Below are positions 7,711-16,777 of a stretch of DNA of 36,565 bases, one piece after another. Source of the DNA: Clostridioides difficile CD160 (GTDB taxonomy: Bacteria; Bacillota; Clostridia; Peptostreptococcales; Peptostreptococcaceae). Each line of letters opens with the position of its first letter. Within the stretch, counting starts at the first letter, position 1. A program made the translations under genes and the position numbers. The stretch spans positions 1 to 36,565 of the forward strand of contig NZ_AVHW01000042.1 of assembly GCF_000449425.2 (NCBI RefSeq), given 5' to 3'. The notes below the pieces were generated by a model. It did not search any database, was not told where the DNA came from, and was given only the letters and a program-made list of their open reading frames with translations.

Positions 7711-7738
7711 ATATATTTTTTAGAAGGGGGAATGACTA

Positions 7739-9181
7739 GTGAAGGTTTTTTATGTAACAGCAGAGTGTTGGCCCTTTGCAAAAACTGGAGGATTAGGAGA
7801 TGTTTCTTATGCATTGCCTAAAGAATTAAAAAAAGAAGGTGTAGATGTAAGGGTTATAATGCCTAAATATTCAACTATACCAAGTTATTTAAAAGATCAA
7901 TTAAAAGAAATAGCTGTGTTTAGTGTACGTGTTGGATGGAGAAATCAATATTGTGGACTTTTAGAAATGGAACTGGATGGTGTCAAATTTTACTTTATAG
8001 ATAATGAATTTTATTTTAGAAGGGAAGACGAAAGAAAGAGTATATATGGATATGGAGATGATGCAGAAAGATATACTTTCTTTACAAATGCTGTTTTAGA
8101 AGCTATACGTAGAATTGACTTTTATCCAGATGTAATACATATAAATGATTGGCATACAGGCATGTTACCATTGATTTTAAAAGAGAGATATGCAACCCTT
8201 GAGGGGTATAAAAATATAAAAACTATGTATACTATACATAATCTGCAATATCAAGGTGTGTTTGATAAGTTTGTTTTAGATGATATATTGGACTTACCTC
8301 AAAAATACTTTGATAATGGAGATATAGAATATTATGGCTCAATAAACTTTATGAAAGCTGGAATAAATTTTGCAGATAAAATTATAACTGTTAGTCCTAC
8401 TTATGCTAATGAAATACAAACACCATTTTATGGTGAACAATTAGATGGTTTGCTTAGAAAAGAATCAGGAAAATTAAAAGGTATATTAAATGGTATAGAC
8501 TACGATTTAAACGACCCTGCAAAAGATAAAGACATATTTGTTCACTATGATGTAGATTCTATTGATAAAAAGGTAGAAAATAAATTGAAGTTACAAGATA
8601 TTTTAGGGTTGAAAAAAGATTCATCTATTCCATTGATAGGAATAGTTTCAAGATTAGTTTCTCAAAAAGGATTTGATTTAATAGCGTATATGATGCCTGA
8701 ACTTATGAGAGAAGACTTACAAATTGTTGTTTTAGGAACAGGGGAACATCAATATCAATCAATGTTCAATTATTATGATTCTAATTTTTCAGATAAAGTA
8801 TCAGCTAGAATTACTTTTAATACATCATTAGCTCAACAGATATATGCTGCAAGTGATATATTCTTAATGCCATCACTGTTTGAGCCTTGTGGTATAGGGC
8901 AAATGTTGGCTATGAGATATGGTTCTTTACCAATAGTTAGAGAGACCGGAGGACTTAAGGATACTGTAATACCTTACAATAAATTTACTGGTGAAGGTAA
9001 TGGATTTAGTTTTAAAAATTACAATGCTCATGAGATGTTTTTCTGTTTGCAAAATGCAATCAAAGTGTTTAAAGATAAAGAAGAATGGACTAAATTAGTT
9101 GAAAATGCAATGAACACAGATAATAGTTGGAAAAAATCAGCTAAGGAGTATATAGAAACATATAGAGACATATGTGATTAA
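7739..9181 (+). CDS. glgA: Glycogen synthase (ADP-glucose-dependent, GT5)
   Basis: It transfers glucose from ADP-glucose to the growing alpha-1,4-glucan. The 480-residue protein has the N-terminal KTGGLGDV motif (residues 15-22) that binds ADP-glucose, HINDWHTG and TIHNLQYQG in the first GT-B domain, and SRLVSQKGFDL plus FEPCGIGQMLAMRYG with the conserved Glu in the second. The start is a GTG at 7739, preceded by AGAAGGGGG about 10 nt upstream; the ATG at 7732 is in another frame. The gap from glgD is 28 nt, consistent with one operon. Confidence 0.96.
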   Translation: MKVFYVTAECWPFAKTGGLGDVSYALPKELKKEGVDVRVIMPKYSTIPSYLKDQLKEIAVFSVRVGWRNQYCGLLEMELDGVKFYFIDNEFYFRREDERKSIYGYGDDAERYTFFTNAVLEAIRRIDFYPDVIHINDWHTGMLPLILKERYATLEGYKNIKTMYTIHNLQYQGVFDKFVLDDILDLPQKYFDNGDIEYYGSINFMKAGINFADKIITVSPTYANEIQTPFYGEQLDGLLRKESGKLKGILNGIDYDLNDPAKDKDIFVHYDVDSIDKKVENKLKLQDILGLKKDSSIPLIGIVSRLVSQKGFDLIAYMMPELMREDLQIVVLGTGEHQYQSMFNYYDSNFSDKVSARITFNTSLAQQIYAASDIFLMPSLFEPCGIGQMLAMRYGSLPIVRETGGLKDTVIPYNKFTGEGNGFSFKNYNAHEMFFCLQNAIKVFKDKEEWTKLVENAMNTDNSWKKSAKEYIETYRDICD

Positions 9182-9194
9182 AGGAGTGGTTTTT

Positions 9195-11615
9195 TTGGTA
9201 ACAATAAGCAAAAAGAAATTCAAGCAAAAATTTGAAGTGAAAATGTATAGCTTATATGCACAATCTATCAAGGAAGCTACTGATGAACAATTGTTAAATG
9301 TACTATGTAGTTTACTGAAAGATGAAATAGCAAAAAAATGGGTTGCTACAAAGTTAGACAAGAAAAAAGAAGTTTATTATTTTAGTCTTGAATTTTTGAT
9401 AGGAAGACAACTAAAATCCAACTTACTAAATTTGAATATTGAAGAAGAAGTTAGAGAAGGTTTATCAGAATTAGGAATTAATTTGGATAGTTTAATTGAA
9501 GCTGAAACAGACCCAGCCTTAGGAAATGGTGGTCTTGGTAGATTAGCAGCTTGCTTTTTAGATTCTATGGCATCCTTGAATATAAGTGGTCAAGGGTATG
9601 GAATAAGATATAAATACGGTTTGTTTGAACAAAAATTTATAAATGGTTATCAGGTAGAAGTACCTGATAACTGGCTTACAGAAGGACGATATGCTTGGGA
9701 AACTGTAAGACCAAATGAAGCAACAATGGTGAAGTTTGGTGGAGAGGTGGAATTAGTTAAGGAAGGTAGTCATTTAAAAGTAATCCATAAAAACTACCTT
9801 CCTGTAATGGCAATGCCTTATGATATACCGATAATTGGGTATCAAAATCAATGTATAAATACTTTAAGATTGTTTAAAAGTGAGATACCAAAGAGAGATT
9901 TTGGTGAACTTACTTCAAATGCTCTAAATTATTCTGGTAGCTATGAAGAAGCTTTAAAACATAAGTATTATACTGAAGAAATATCACAGGTACTATATCC
10001 AGATGATTCAAATTATGCAGGAAAGTTATTGAGATTAAAACAAGAATACTTTTTTGTGAGTGCAGGTATACAAGATATAATAAGAAAATATAAAAAGAAC
10101 AAATTGGATATCAACAATTTATTTGATAAGGTGGCAATTCATATAAATGATACACATCCTACCTTATGTATACCAGAACTCATGAGAATTTTGCTTGATG
10201 AAGAAGACTTATCTTGGGATGAGGCATGGCAAATAACTAAAAAGACAGTATCTTATACTAATCATACTATAATGTCAGAAGCTATGGAAAAATGGCCTGT
10301 AAGTATGATGAAAGAGCTATTACCAAGAATTTATATGATAATAGAAGAAATAAACAGAAGATATGTAGAGGAGTTAAATAATAAAGGATATGACCAAGAT
10401 AGGATAAATAGAATGAGTATAATACACTGGGATAACATCAACATGGCAAACTTATGTATTGTCACAAGTCATAGTGTAAATGGAGTTGCTAAGCTTCATA
10501 CTCAGATTCTTGAAACTGAGGTATTGAAAGATTTCTATCAAGATGAACCAAATAAATTTAATAATAAGACTAATGGAATTGCACATAGACGATGGCTTAT
10601 AAGTTCAAATCCTCAACTTAGTAATTTAATTACAGATTTAATTGGTGATTCGTGGAAGAAGGATACTTTACAATTAAAGAATATTGAAAAATTTAAAAAT
10701 GATTCTTCTGTTTTACAGAGACTTGATGATATAAAATACGATAATAAAGTAAATTTAGCAAAGTTTATAAAAGGTAAATATGATTTAAATATCGACCCAA
10801 GTTCAATATTTGATGTTCAAGTTAAGAGATTACATGCTTATAAAAGACAGTTGTTGAATATATTTAATGTCCTTCATATGTATCATGAGTTGCTTGATAA
10901 TCCTAATTTAAATATTGACCCGAGAACTTTTATATTTGGTGCAAAAGCTGCACCAGGATATTATTTAGCTAAGTGTATAATTAAATTTATAAATTCTGTT
11001 GCAAGTACTATAAACAATGATGTTAGAGTAAGGGACAAGTTAAAAGTAGTATTTTTAGAGAATTATGGAGTATCATTAGCAGAGATAATAATACCAGCAG
11101 CAAATGTTAGTGAGCAAATTTCAACTACAACAAAGGAAGCATCTGGAACCAGTAATATGAAGTTTATGATGAATGGTGCTATAACTTTGGCTACACTTGA
11201 TGGTGCAAATGTAGAAATATGTGAACAAGTGGGTAAAGAAAACATGTTTTTATTTGGGCTTAGTGCAGAACAAGTACTGAATTATAATAAGTATGGTGGA
11301 TATTCTTCACTTGACCTATATCATTCTAATATGAATATAAAAAGAGTCGTAGATGATTTAATAAATGGATTTATTCCTAATCTAGGTGAAGAAGGAAGAA
11401 GTATTTATAATTCACTTACTACTTACAATGATGAATATTTTGTATTGAGAGATTTTGAAAATTATGGTCAAGCTCAGGCTGATATAAATAGATTATATAG
11501 AGATAAAGAAAAATGGAATACAATGTCTTTGATTAACATAGCTAACTCGGGATTTTTCTCTTCAGACAGAACAATTTCTGAATATGCAAAAGACATTTGG
11601 TTTAAAAGGGTGTGA
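9195..11615 (+). CDS. glgP: Glycogen/maltodextrin phosphorylase (GT35)
   Basis: It phosphorolyses alpha-1,4-glucans to glucose-1-phosphate using pyridoxal phosphate. About 806 residues, the usual family size. Motifs include YYFSLEFLIGRQL, ALGNGGLGRLAACFLDS, the VKRLHAYKRQLLN segment and EASGTSNMKFMMNG near the C-terminus with the PLP-binding Lys (about residue 656). The frame is open back to a GTG at 9174 inside glgA, but AAGGAGTGG at 9181-9189 best fits the TTG at 9195, giving MVTISKKKF. Synthesis and breakdown enzymes share one operon, so flux must be controlled largely at protein level. Confidence 0.95.
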   Translation: MVTISKKKFKQKFEVKMYSLYAQSIKEATDEQLLNVLCSLLKDEIAKKWVATKLDKKKEVYYFSLEFLIGRQLKSNLLNLNIEEEVREGLSELGINLDSLIEAETDPALGNGGLGRLAACFLDSMASLNISGQGYGIRYKYGLFEQKFINGYQVEVPDNWLTEGRYAWETVRPNEATMVKFGGEVELVKEGSHLKVIHKNYLPVMAMPYDIPIIGYQNQCINTLRLFKSEIPKRDFGELTSNALNYSGSYEEALKHKYYTEEISQVLYPDDSNYAGKLLRLKQEYFFVSAGIQDIIRKYKKNKLDINNLFDKVAIHINDTHPTLCIPELMRILLDEEDLSWDEAWQITKKTVSYTNHTIMSEAMEKWPVSMMKELLPRIYMIIEEINRRYVEELNNKGYDQDRINRMSIIHWDNINMANLCIVTSHSVNGVAKLHTQILETEVLKDFYQDEPNKFNNKTNGIAHRRWLISSNPQLSNLITDLIGDSWKKDTLQLKNIEKFKNDSSVLQRLDDIKYDNKVNLAKFIKGKYDLNIDPSSIFDVQVKRLHAYKRQLLNIFNVLHMYHELLDNPNLNIDPRTFIFGAKAAPGYYLAKCIIKFINSVASTINNDVRVRDKLKVVFLENYGVSLAEIIIPAANVSEQISTTTKEASGTSNMKFMMNGAITLATLDGANVEICEQVGKENMFLFGLSAEQVLNYNKYGGYSSLDLYHSNMNIKRVVDDLINGFIPNLGEEGRSIYNSLTTYNDEYFVLRDFENYGQAQADINRLYRDKEKWNTMSLINIANSGFFSSDRTISEYAKDIWFKRV

Positions 11616-11619
11616 TTAG

Positions 11620-13485
11620 ATGCAAGATATAATAGAATATAACTCTTGGGATAAAAATTTTAAGGCTCCGTTTGGAGCTTTAAAATTTGATGAAGAATTG
11701 ACAATTTATGTTAAAGTAAATGAAGGCTATAATGTCGATTCTATTTCCCTAGAAATAAATAAAGAAGAAGAAATGAGAACAATAACTTTAAATGAAGAAT
11801 TCGGTAATGACAAACTTGGAAAGTGTTTTTGTTGCAAGATGGAAAGACTTGAAGAGACAGGTATTTATTTTTATTATTTTAAAGTTGATGTTGAAGTGGA
11901 TGGTAATAAAAAAACTGTATTTTATGGAAAGAATAGAGAAAATGGATACTCTTGTGAGTATAATTATAATGATATTAATAAATATCAAATCACTGTTTAT
12001 AAAGATTTCAAAGTGCCAACATGGTATAAAGAAGGAATACTTTATCATATATTTGTAGACCGATTTAATAATGGTAACCGAAATGGTAAGATTGATAATC
12101 CTAAAAAGAATAGCTTTATATATGGTAACTGGGAAGACATACCTATGTACATAAAGGATAGTGAAGGTGATATTATAAGATGGGACTTCCATGGTGGTAA
12201 TTTAAAAGGTATAATTAATAAGCTTGGATACCTAAAAAAACTAGGAGTAAGTATATTATATTTAAGCCCTATATTTGAAGCATCTAGTAATCATAAGTAT
12301 GATACTGGAGATTACAAAAAGATTGACCCAATGTTTGGAGATGAGGATATATTTAAGGAGCTTATCAATAAAGCAAAAGAAAAAGATATATCAATAGTAT
12401 TAGATGGCGTTTTTAGTCATACTGGAGCAGATAGTAAATATTTTAATATGTATGGAAACTATAATAGTCTAGGAGCATACCAAGCAAAAGAATCTCCATA
12501 TTATTCATGGTACATGTTTGAAGAATTTCCTCAAAAGTATAAAAGTTGGTGGGGTGTCAAGACATTACCAAATATAAATGAATTAGAAAATACCTATATG
12601 GATTATATAATATATGACAAAGATAGTGTTATAAATAAGTGGATAGATATGGGTGTTAAGGGTTGGAGATTGGATGTTGCAGACGAATTACCAACTAAGT
12701 TTATAAGAGAGTTAAAAAAGGAACTAAAAAAAGCTGACGATGATTCAATTCTTATAGGAGAAGTTTGGGAAGATGCATCAAATAAGATTAGTTATGGTCA
12801 AAGAAGAAGTTATCTATTAGGAGAAGAATTAGATTCTGTTATGGGATATCCTTTCAGAAACAACATGTTTTCTTTTTTAAAAGGAGAAATTAACTCATAT
12901 GAACTTTGTAATAGATATATGGAAATTAAGGAGCATTATCCAAAAGAATCATTTAAGTCTAATTTAAATTTAATTGGTACACATGATGTTACAAGAGCTA
13001 AAACTGAATTAGGTAATGATGTGGATTTAATGAAGCTTGCAGTAGCTATACAGATGACATTTGAGGGTGTACCATATATATACTATGGAGATGAAGCAGG
13101 TCTTTGTGGAGGCGTTGACCCAGATAATAGAAGGACATATCCATGGAAAAATGAAGATGAAGATATGCTTAGTTTTTATAAGGATATTATAAAAATTAGA
13201 AATAAAAATAAACTTTTAAACTCAGGAGATACAGAATTTATATATACTGGAAATGATTCTGTATTCGCTTTTATTAGATTTAATGAAAATAATGATAGAA
13301 TATTAATTTTGGTAAATAGAAGTGAGAACACTGAAAGAATATCATTAAATATAGATGGTAGTTTTATTGAAGAAATAACAATAAAATATAGCCCTAAAAA
13401 TGTAAATAATACAATAAATATTGAAAGTAATGAATTAAAAATTGATTTAGAAGCCAAATCATTTGGAGTTTTTAGTGTAAATTAA
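11620..13485 (+). CDS. GH13 alpha-glucanase (neopullulanase / cyclomaltodextrinase-like)
   Basis: The 621-residue protein has an N-terminal beta-domain (about residues 1-125, starch-binding-like), then a GH13 barrel starting WYKEGILYHIFVDRFNNG. Conserved regions are LDGVFSHTG, GWRLDVADE (nucleophile Asp about 352), GEVWED (acid/base Glu about 381) and GTHD (Asp about 456), so the catalytic triad is intact. There is no signal peptide, so it acts in the cytoplasm, probably trimming or debranching glycogen and maltodextrins. It starts 4 nt after glgP and closes the operon. A pullulanase or alpha-amylase specificity is possible; the motifs do not look like a branching enzyme. Confidence 0.9.
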   Translation: MQDIIEYNSWDKNFKAPFGALKFDEELTIYVKVNEGYNVDSISLEINKEEEMRTITLNEEFGNDKLGKCFCCKMERLEETGIYFYYFKVDVEVDGNKKTVFYGKNRENGYSCEYNYNDINKYQITVYKDFKVPTWYKEGILYHIFVDRFNNGNRNGKIDNPKKNSFIYGNWEDIPMYIKDSEGDIIRWDFHGGNLKGIINKLGYLKKLGVSILYLSPIFEASSNHKYDTGDYKKIDPMFGDEDIFKELINKAKEKDISIVLDGVFSHTGADSKYFNMYGNYNSLGAYQAKESPYYSWYMFEEFPQKYKSWWGVKTLPNINELENTYMDYIIYDKDSVINKWIDMGVKGWRLDVADELPTKFIRELKKELKKADDDSILIGEVWEDASNKISYGQRRSYLLGEELDSVMGYPFRNNMFSFLKGEINSYELCNRYMEIKEHYPKESFKSNLNLIGTHDVTRAKTELGNDVDLMKLAVAIQMTFEGVPYIYYGDEAGLCGGVDPDNRRTYPWKNEDEDMLSFYKDIIKIRNKNKLLNSGDTEFIYTGNDSVFAFIRFNENNDRILILVNRSENTERISLNIDGSFIEEITIKYSPKNVNNTINIESNELKIDLEAKSFGVFSVN

Positions 13486-13516
13486 ATATATTAGTTAAAA
13501 AATAAATAGAAAGTAA

Positions 13517-13560
13517 AAATGTAGAAAAAGTTTTGATAAATCAAAACTTTTTCTACATTT
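13517..13560 (+). terminator. Strong terminator closing the glycogen operon
   Basis: GTAGAAAAAGTTTTGA (13521-13536) pairs perfectly with TCAAAACTTTTTCTAC (13541-13556) around a TAAA loop. Flanking AAAT/ATTT extends the stem, and a T-run follows. Confidence 0.93.
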
Positions 13561-13665
13561 TTTGTTTAAATTATTATAAAAATTTTAGTATTTTAAAATC
13601 TTACAAAGAAGTATAAAAAAATTGATAATTGTGATATTATATAAATTAGTAAGATAAAACGTAAC

Positions 13666-13688
13666 CTCTCTACCAAAGTTGTAGGGAG
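13666..13688 (+). promoter_or_regulatory. Leader hairpin before the GntR gene
   Basis: CTCTCTAC (13666-13673) pairs with GTAGGGAG (13681-13688), with one G-U pair and a 7-nt loop, followed by TTTAACTTTT. It lies about 40 nt before the start codon and could be a weak attenuator or a stabilising leader structure. Confidence 0.4.
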
Positions 13689-13725
13689 ATTTAACTTTTA
13701 TAATCTTAATATGGAGGAACGTCTT

Positions 13726-14364
13726 ATGAAGGTAGATCCACTTACAACTCAAGTATATGACTATATATCAAAGAAAATCCAAAATGGAGAGTATGAAGCT
13801 AATCAGAGAATTACTGAATCAGAGATTTGTAACTCTATAGGAGTTAGTAGAACACCAGCAAGGGAAGCACTAACGAGGTTGGCAGGTGAAAATTTACTAG
13901 AAAAGATACCTAATAAAGGGTTTGTGGTAAAAGAATTTCAAGAAAAGGAAAAACTAGATACCTACTCTGTAATTGGAGCATTGGATGCGTTAGCAGGTTC
14001 TTCAGCATTACAAAATTTAACTGAATCAGACTTAGTAAAAATGGAAGAATTAACAGAAATGATGACAATATCTATAAAGTATAAAAATTACAGTAACTAT
14101 TTAAAATTAAGTAATGAATTTCATGATATATACATAGCTAAATCAGAAAATCAAGTGTTAATAAACTTATTGAATTCTTTAAGATATAATTTTATGTCAA
14201 AGTCATATACTAGTAATAATGAAGATGAGCTATATAAAATGTTGATATACAGTAATAATCAACATATTGAGGTAGTCAAATTTATGAGAGAAAATGATTT
14301 AGAAAATGTTGAAAGAATTTTGAGGGAACATTGGAAAACGATACCGATATCAGAGATGGAATAA
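13726..14364 (+). CDS. GntR family (FadR-type) transcriptional regulator
   Basis: The 212-residue protein has an N-terminal winged helix (residues 1-70), with VYDYISKKIQNGEYEANQRI and ESEICNSIGVSRTPAREAL as the recognition helix. An all-helical FCD ligand-binding domain follows, with the N...H metal-site pattern NEFHDIYIA. The upstream in-frame ATG at 13711 overlaps GGAGG, which is the ribosome site for the ATG at 13726, so the later start is chosen. FadR-type GntR proteins respond to small carboxylic acids; no ligand can be deduced. It is monocistronic and flanked by terminators, and no adjacent catabolic gene points to a target. Confidence 0.88.
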   Translation: MKVDPLTTQVYDYISKKIQNGEYEANQRITESEICNSIGVSRTPAREALTRLAGENLLEKIPNKGFVVKEFQEKEKLDTYSVIGALDALAGSSALQNLTESDLVKMEELTEMMTISIKYKNYSNYLKLSNEFHDIYIAKSENQVLINLLNSLRYNFMSKSYTSNNEDELYKMLIYSNNQHIEVVKFMRENDLENVERILREHWKTIPISEME

Positions 14365-14398
14365 AGAGAAGCTTTTACAAAGCTTCTCTTTATTTTTT
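14362..14398 (+). terminator. Terminator overlapping the gntR stop codon
   Basis: AAAGAGAAGCTT (14363-14374) pairs with AAGCTTCTCTTT (14380-14391), followed by ATTTTTTAT. The TAA stop (14362-14364) overlaps the first bases of the stem. Confidence 0.9.
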
Positions 14399-14477
14399 AT
14401 AGTATTTTACTGTTTCTTAAGTAATTATTAATGAAAAAATAAGCATAAAATTAATTAAAGATATAATTAATTTTATA

Positions 14478-14506
14478 TTGCTGTTTGTATAGTAATATAG
14501 TATTAT
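14478..14506 (+). promoter_or_regulatory. Putative promoter of the MerR-family gene
   Basis: TTGCTG (14478-14483), a 17-bp spacer and TATTAT (14501-14506). The -35 is weak and the -10 good. Confidence 0.4.
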
Positions 14507-14536
14507 TTTAATGCAAAATATAAAGGAGGAGATTAT

Positions 14537-15349
14537 ATAAAAACATATTTTTCAATAGGTGAAGTATCTAAACTTTTTGGTCTATCAATAAAAACTTTGA
14601 GATATTACGATAAAATAGGTATACTAAAACCAGCATATGTAAATCAAGAAAATAAATATAGATATTATTCAAGAGAGCAGTTTATGAGTATAGATGTAAT
14701 TAAGTACTGCAAGATTATGGGGATGACTCTTGAAGATATAAAAAAATTGATTGACTCAGATGGTTCAATAGAATCTATGTTGAATACAATTAATGAACAG
14801 AAAAAAATGATAGAAAATAAAATAAAAGAATTGTCATATGTAAAAAAATACTTAAATGATATAGAATCTAATGTAAATGAATTATTGGAATACGGTTTAA
14901 ATCAGGTGTTTATAAAGTACAATAAAGAAAGAAAAGTAAGTGTATATAAGTGTGATTCAAAAGATGAAGTTGAGTTTGAGATGTATCTTAGACGTGTTAT
15001 TTTACATATTCAAGATAAGTATAACGATGTCTATCCTATAATATCAGGTAGTATTTCCTATGAAAAAGTAATTAAGGAAGGAGATACATTATTATATGAT
15101 AACATAGTTGATTTTACAAGGAGAAACAATTATGAAAATGAATATATTTTGCCAGAAGGAGAATATCTAACTATATTATATGATGATAATTGGAATAATG
15201 CCTATGATTATTATCAAAAAATAATAGATTATGCCAAGGATAACAATATAGAAATTGTTGGTGATTTTAATGAAATATGGATACTCTCTAGAGTAGACTC
15301 AGATTCAAAAGAAAAGACATTAGTTCAGTTAGAAATAAGAAAAAAATAG
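14537..15349 (+). CDS. MerR family multidrug-type regulator (apparent AUA start)
   Basis: About 270 residues. The N-terminal winged helix reads KTYFSIGEVSKLFGLSIKTL then RYYDKIGILKPAYV, the canonical MerR domain start. A coiled-coil dimer helix follows (about residues 80-120), then a GyrI/BmrR-like effector domain with PEGEYLTILYDD. The AAAGGAGGAG at 14522-14531 points to codon 14537, which is ATA and aligns with the usual Met of the MKxYFSIGE pattern. No ATG, GTG or TTG exists in frame before a TTG at 14597, which would delete half the DNA-binding domain. So the gene either uses a rare AUA start or has lost its start codon. The downstream MATE pump is the likely target. Confidence 0.8.
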   Translation: MKTYFSIGEVSKLFGLSIKTLRYYDKIGILKPAYVNQENKYRYYSREQFMSIDVIKYCKIMGMTLEDIKKLIDSDGSIESMLNTINEQKKMIENKIKELSYVKKYLNDIESNVNELLEYGLNQVFIKYNKERKVSVYKCDSKDEVEFEMYLRRVILHIQDKYNDVYPIISGSISYEKVIKEGDTLLYDNIVDFTRRNNYENEYILPEGEYLTILYDDNWNNAYDYYQKIIDYAKDNNIEIVGDFNEIWILSRVDSDSKEKTLVQLEIRKK

Positions 15350-15362
15350 TATACAAAAAAAC

Positions 15363-15393
15363 TTGACTCTCCCCTCAGAGGATATATTAATAT
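15363..15393 (+). promoter_or_regulatory. MerR-type promoter of the MATE pump gene (19-bp spacer)
   Basis: TTGACT (15363-15368) and TAATAT (15388-15393) are 19 bp apart, the over-long spacing that MerR activators correct by twisting DNA. The spacer contains the short dyad CCTC-A-GAGG (15373-15381). It sits between the merR-like gene and the pump, which fits drug-induced activation. Confidence 0.6.
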
Positions 15394-15446
15394 TTTATAT
15401 AGTGGAATAATAATTATCATAATAATATATAGAGGGGAGATTTATA

Positions 15447-16751
15447 ATGATAAAAAAATTTTTAGAATATGCTGTACCATCAGCTCTTGCTATGTTTGTA
15501 TCGTCATTTAATACTATATTAGATGGAATATTTTTGGGTAAAGGACTAGGTGATGCAGCACTTACAGCTGTTAGTATAGTGGTACCTCTTGTTATGGTGT
15601 TTTTAGGGTTATCCAGTTTAATGGCAGTTGGAGGAGGAGCATTAGTATCAAAAAACTTTGGTTCTGGAGATGATGAAAGGGCTATAAATATATTTAGGCA
15701 AGTTATAAAAGTTTTAATATTGGGTAGTGTATCTCTTACAATATTTTGTATACTTTTTTCAAATCATATTGTTAGATTTATGGGAGCAACTGAAAGTTTG
15801 GTTGGATTATCTGCTGAGTACTTAACCTTTTATGCTGTTTTTTGTCTTCCAAACTTATTAGGACTTGTTTTCTGTAGCTTTTTAAGAAATGATGGAAGAC
15901 CAAAACTTGCAATGATAGCCACTTTGTCAGGGACAATTTTTCATATAGCTTTGAATTATATATTTATATTTAAACTTGGATTTGGTATAAAGAGTGCAGC
16001 AATCGCAAGTGGATTAGGTCAGTTATCAACACTAATGATAATGCTACCTCATTTTGTATTTAAGAAAGGTAAATTGTCTTTTGGTTCAGTTAAAATAGAA
16101 AAAGATGTTTTAAAAGAACTATTTACAATAGGATTTCCTTCATTTTTTGCAGAATGTGCTTTTTCAATTATAATACTTGCACACAATATAGTTTTAACAA
16201 GAGTAGTTGGAGAGGTAGGTCTTTCAGCTTATGCTGTAGTAAACTATATAACTACAAATATTTATAATCTCCTAATGGGGATAACTTTGGGTGTTCAACC
16301 ACTTATAAGCTATAATTTTGGCTCTAAAGAAAGTAATAAAATGTTAAGTTATTATAGTATGGCAACGAAGATGAGTATTTTTGTGTCTGTAATATTTACA
16401 ATAGTGTGCTTCTTGTTTGGAAGAGATATTATAAAAATATTTACAAGTGATGAAGAAATTATTTTAATGGCATATATTGCACTTAATATGGCTAATATAG
16501 CTTACCTTATGATTGGAAAAAATTTAACAACAACTATGTATTATCAAGCAATAGAAATGCCAATACATTCTAATATTATAGGGGCTTTGCGTTCAATTTT
16601 GCTTTTACCTATTATATTGATTATTTTTTCTAAATTATTTGGAGTAAATGGAATATGGGTAAGTATGGCTATTTCAGAGCTTTTAACAGTTTTGATTATA
16701 AGTAAAGCAGTGAATATAAAGGAATGTACAAAAAATGCTATAAGTTTATAG
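15447..16751 (+). CDS. MATE family multidrug efflux transporter
   Basis: A 434-residue integral membrane protein with about 12 helices in two homologous halves, the MATE layout. Characteristic segments are IKKFLEYAVPSALAMFVSSF at the N-terminus, LGDAALTAVSIVVPLVMVF, and ITLGVQPLISYNFGSKESNK at the start of the second half. MATE proteins expel cationic drugs and dyes using a Na+ or H+ gradient. The ATG follows AGAGGGGAG by 6 to 7 nt. Its own promoter has the spacing of MerR-controlled genes, so expression is probably induced by the compounds the upstream regulator binds. Confidence 0.9.
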   Translation: MIKKFLEYAVPSALAMFVSSFNTILDGIFLGKGLGDAALTAVSIVVPLVMVFLGLSSLMAVGGGALVSKNFGSGDDERAINIFRQVIKVLILGSVSLTIFCILFSNHIVRFMGATESLVGLSAEYLTFYAVFCLPNLLGLVFCSFLRNDGRPKLAMIATLSGTIFHIALNYIFIFKLGFGIKSAAIASGLGQLSTLMIMLPHFVFKKGKLSFGSVKIEKDVLKELFTIGFPSFFAECAFSIIILAHNIVLTRVVGEVGLSAYAVVNYITTNIYNLLMGITLGVQPLISYNFGSKESNKMLSYYSMATKMSIFVSVIFTIVCFLFGRDIIKIFTSDEEIILMAYIALNMANIAYLMIGKNLTTTMYYQAIEMPIHSNIIGALRSILLLPIILIIFSKLFGVNGIWVSMAISELLTVLIISKAVNIKECTKNAISL

Positions 16752-16777
16752 CATTTAATATTATAAATTATATGAGT

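Noticed and set aside
11788-12192. Open frames on both strands inside the GH13 gene
   Set aside because: They overlap a conserved catalytic-domain frame and show no domain features of their own.
12000-13480. The GH13 gene as the missing glycogen branching enzyme
   Set aside because: Its conserved regions (GWRLDVADE, GEVWED, GTHD) fit neopullulanase/amylase types, and the branching-enzyme N-terminal organisation is not seen.
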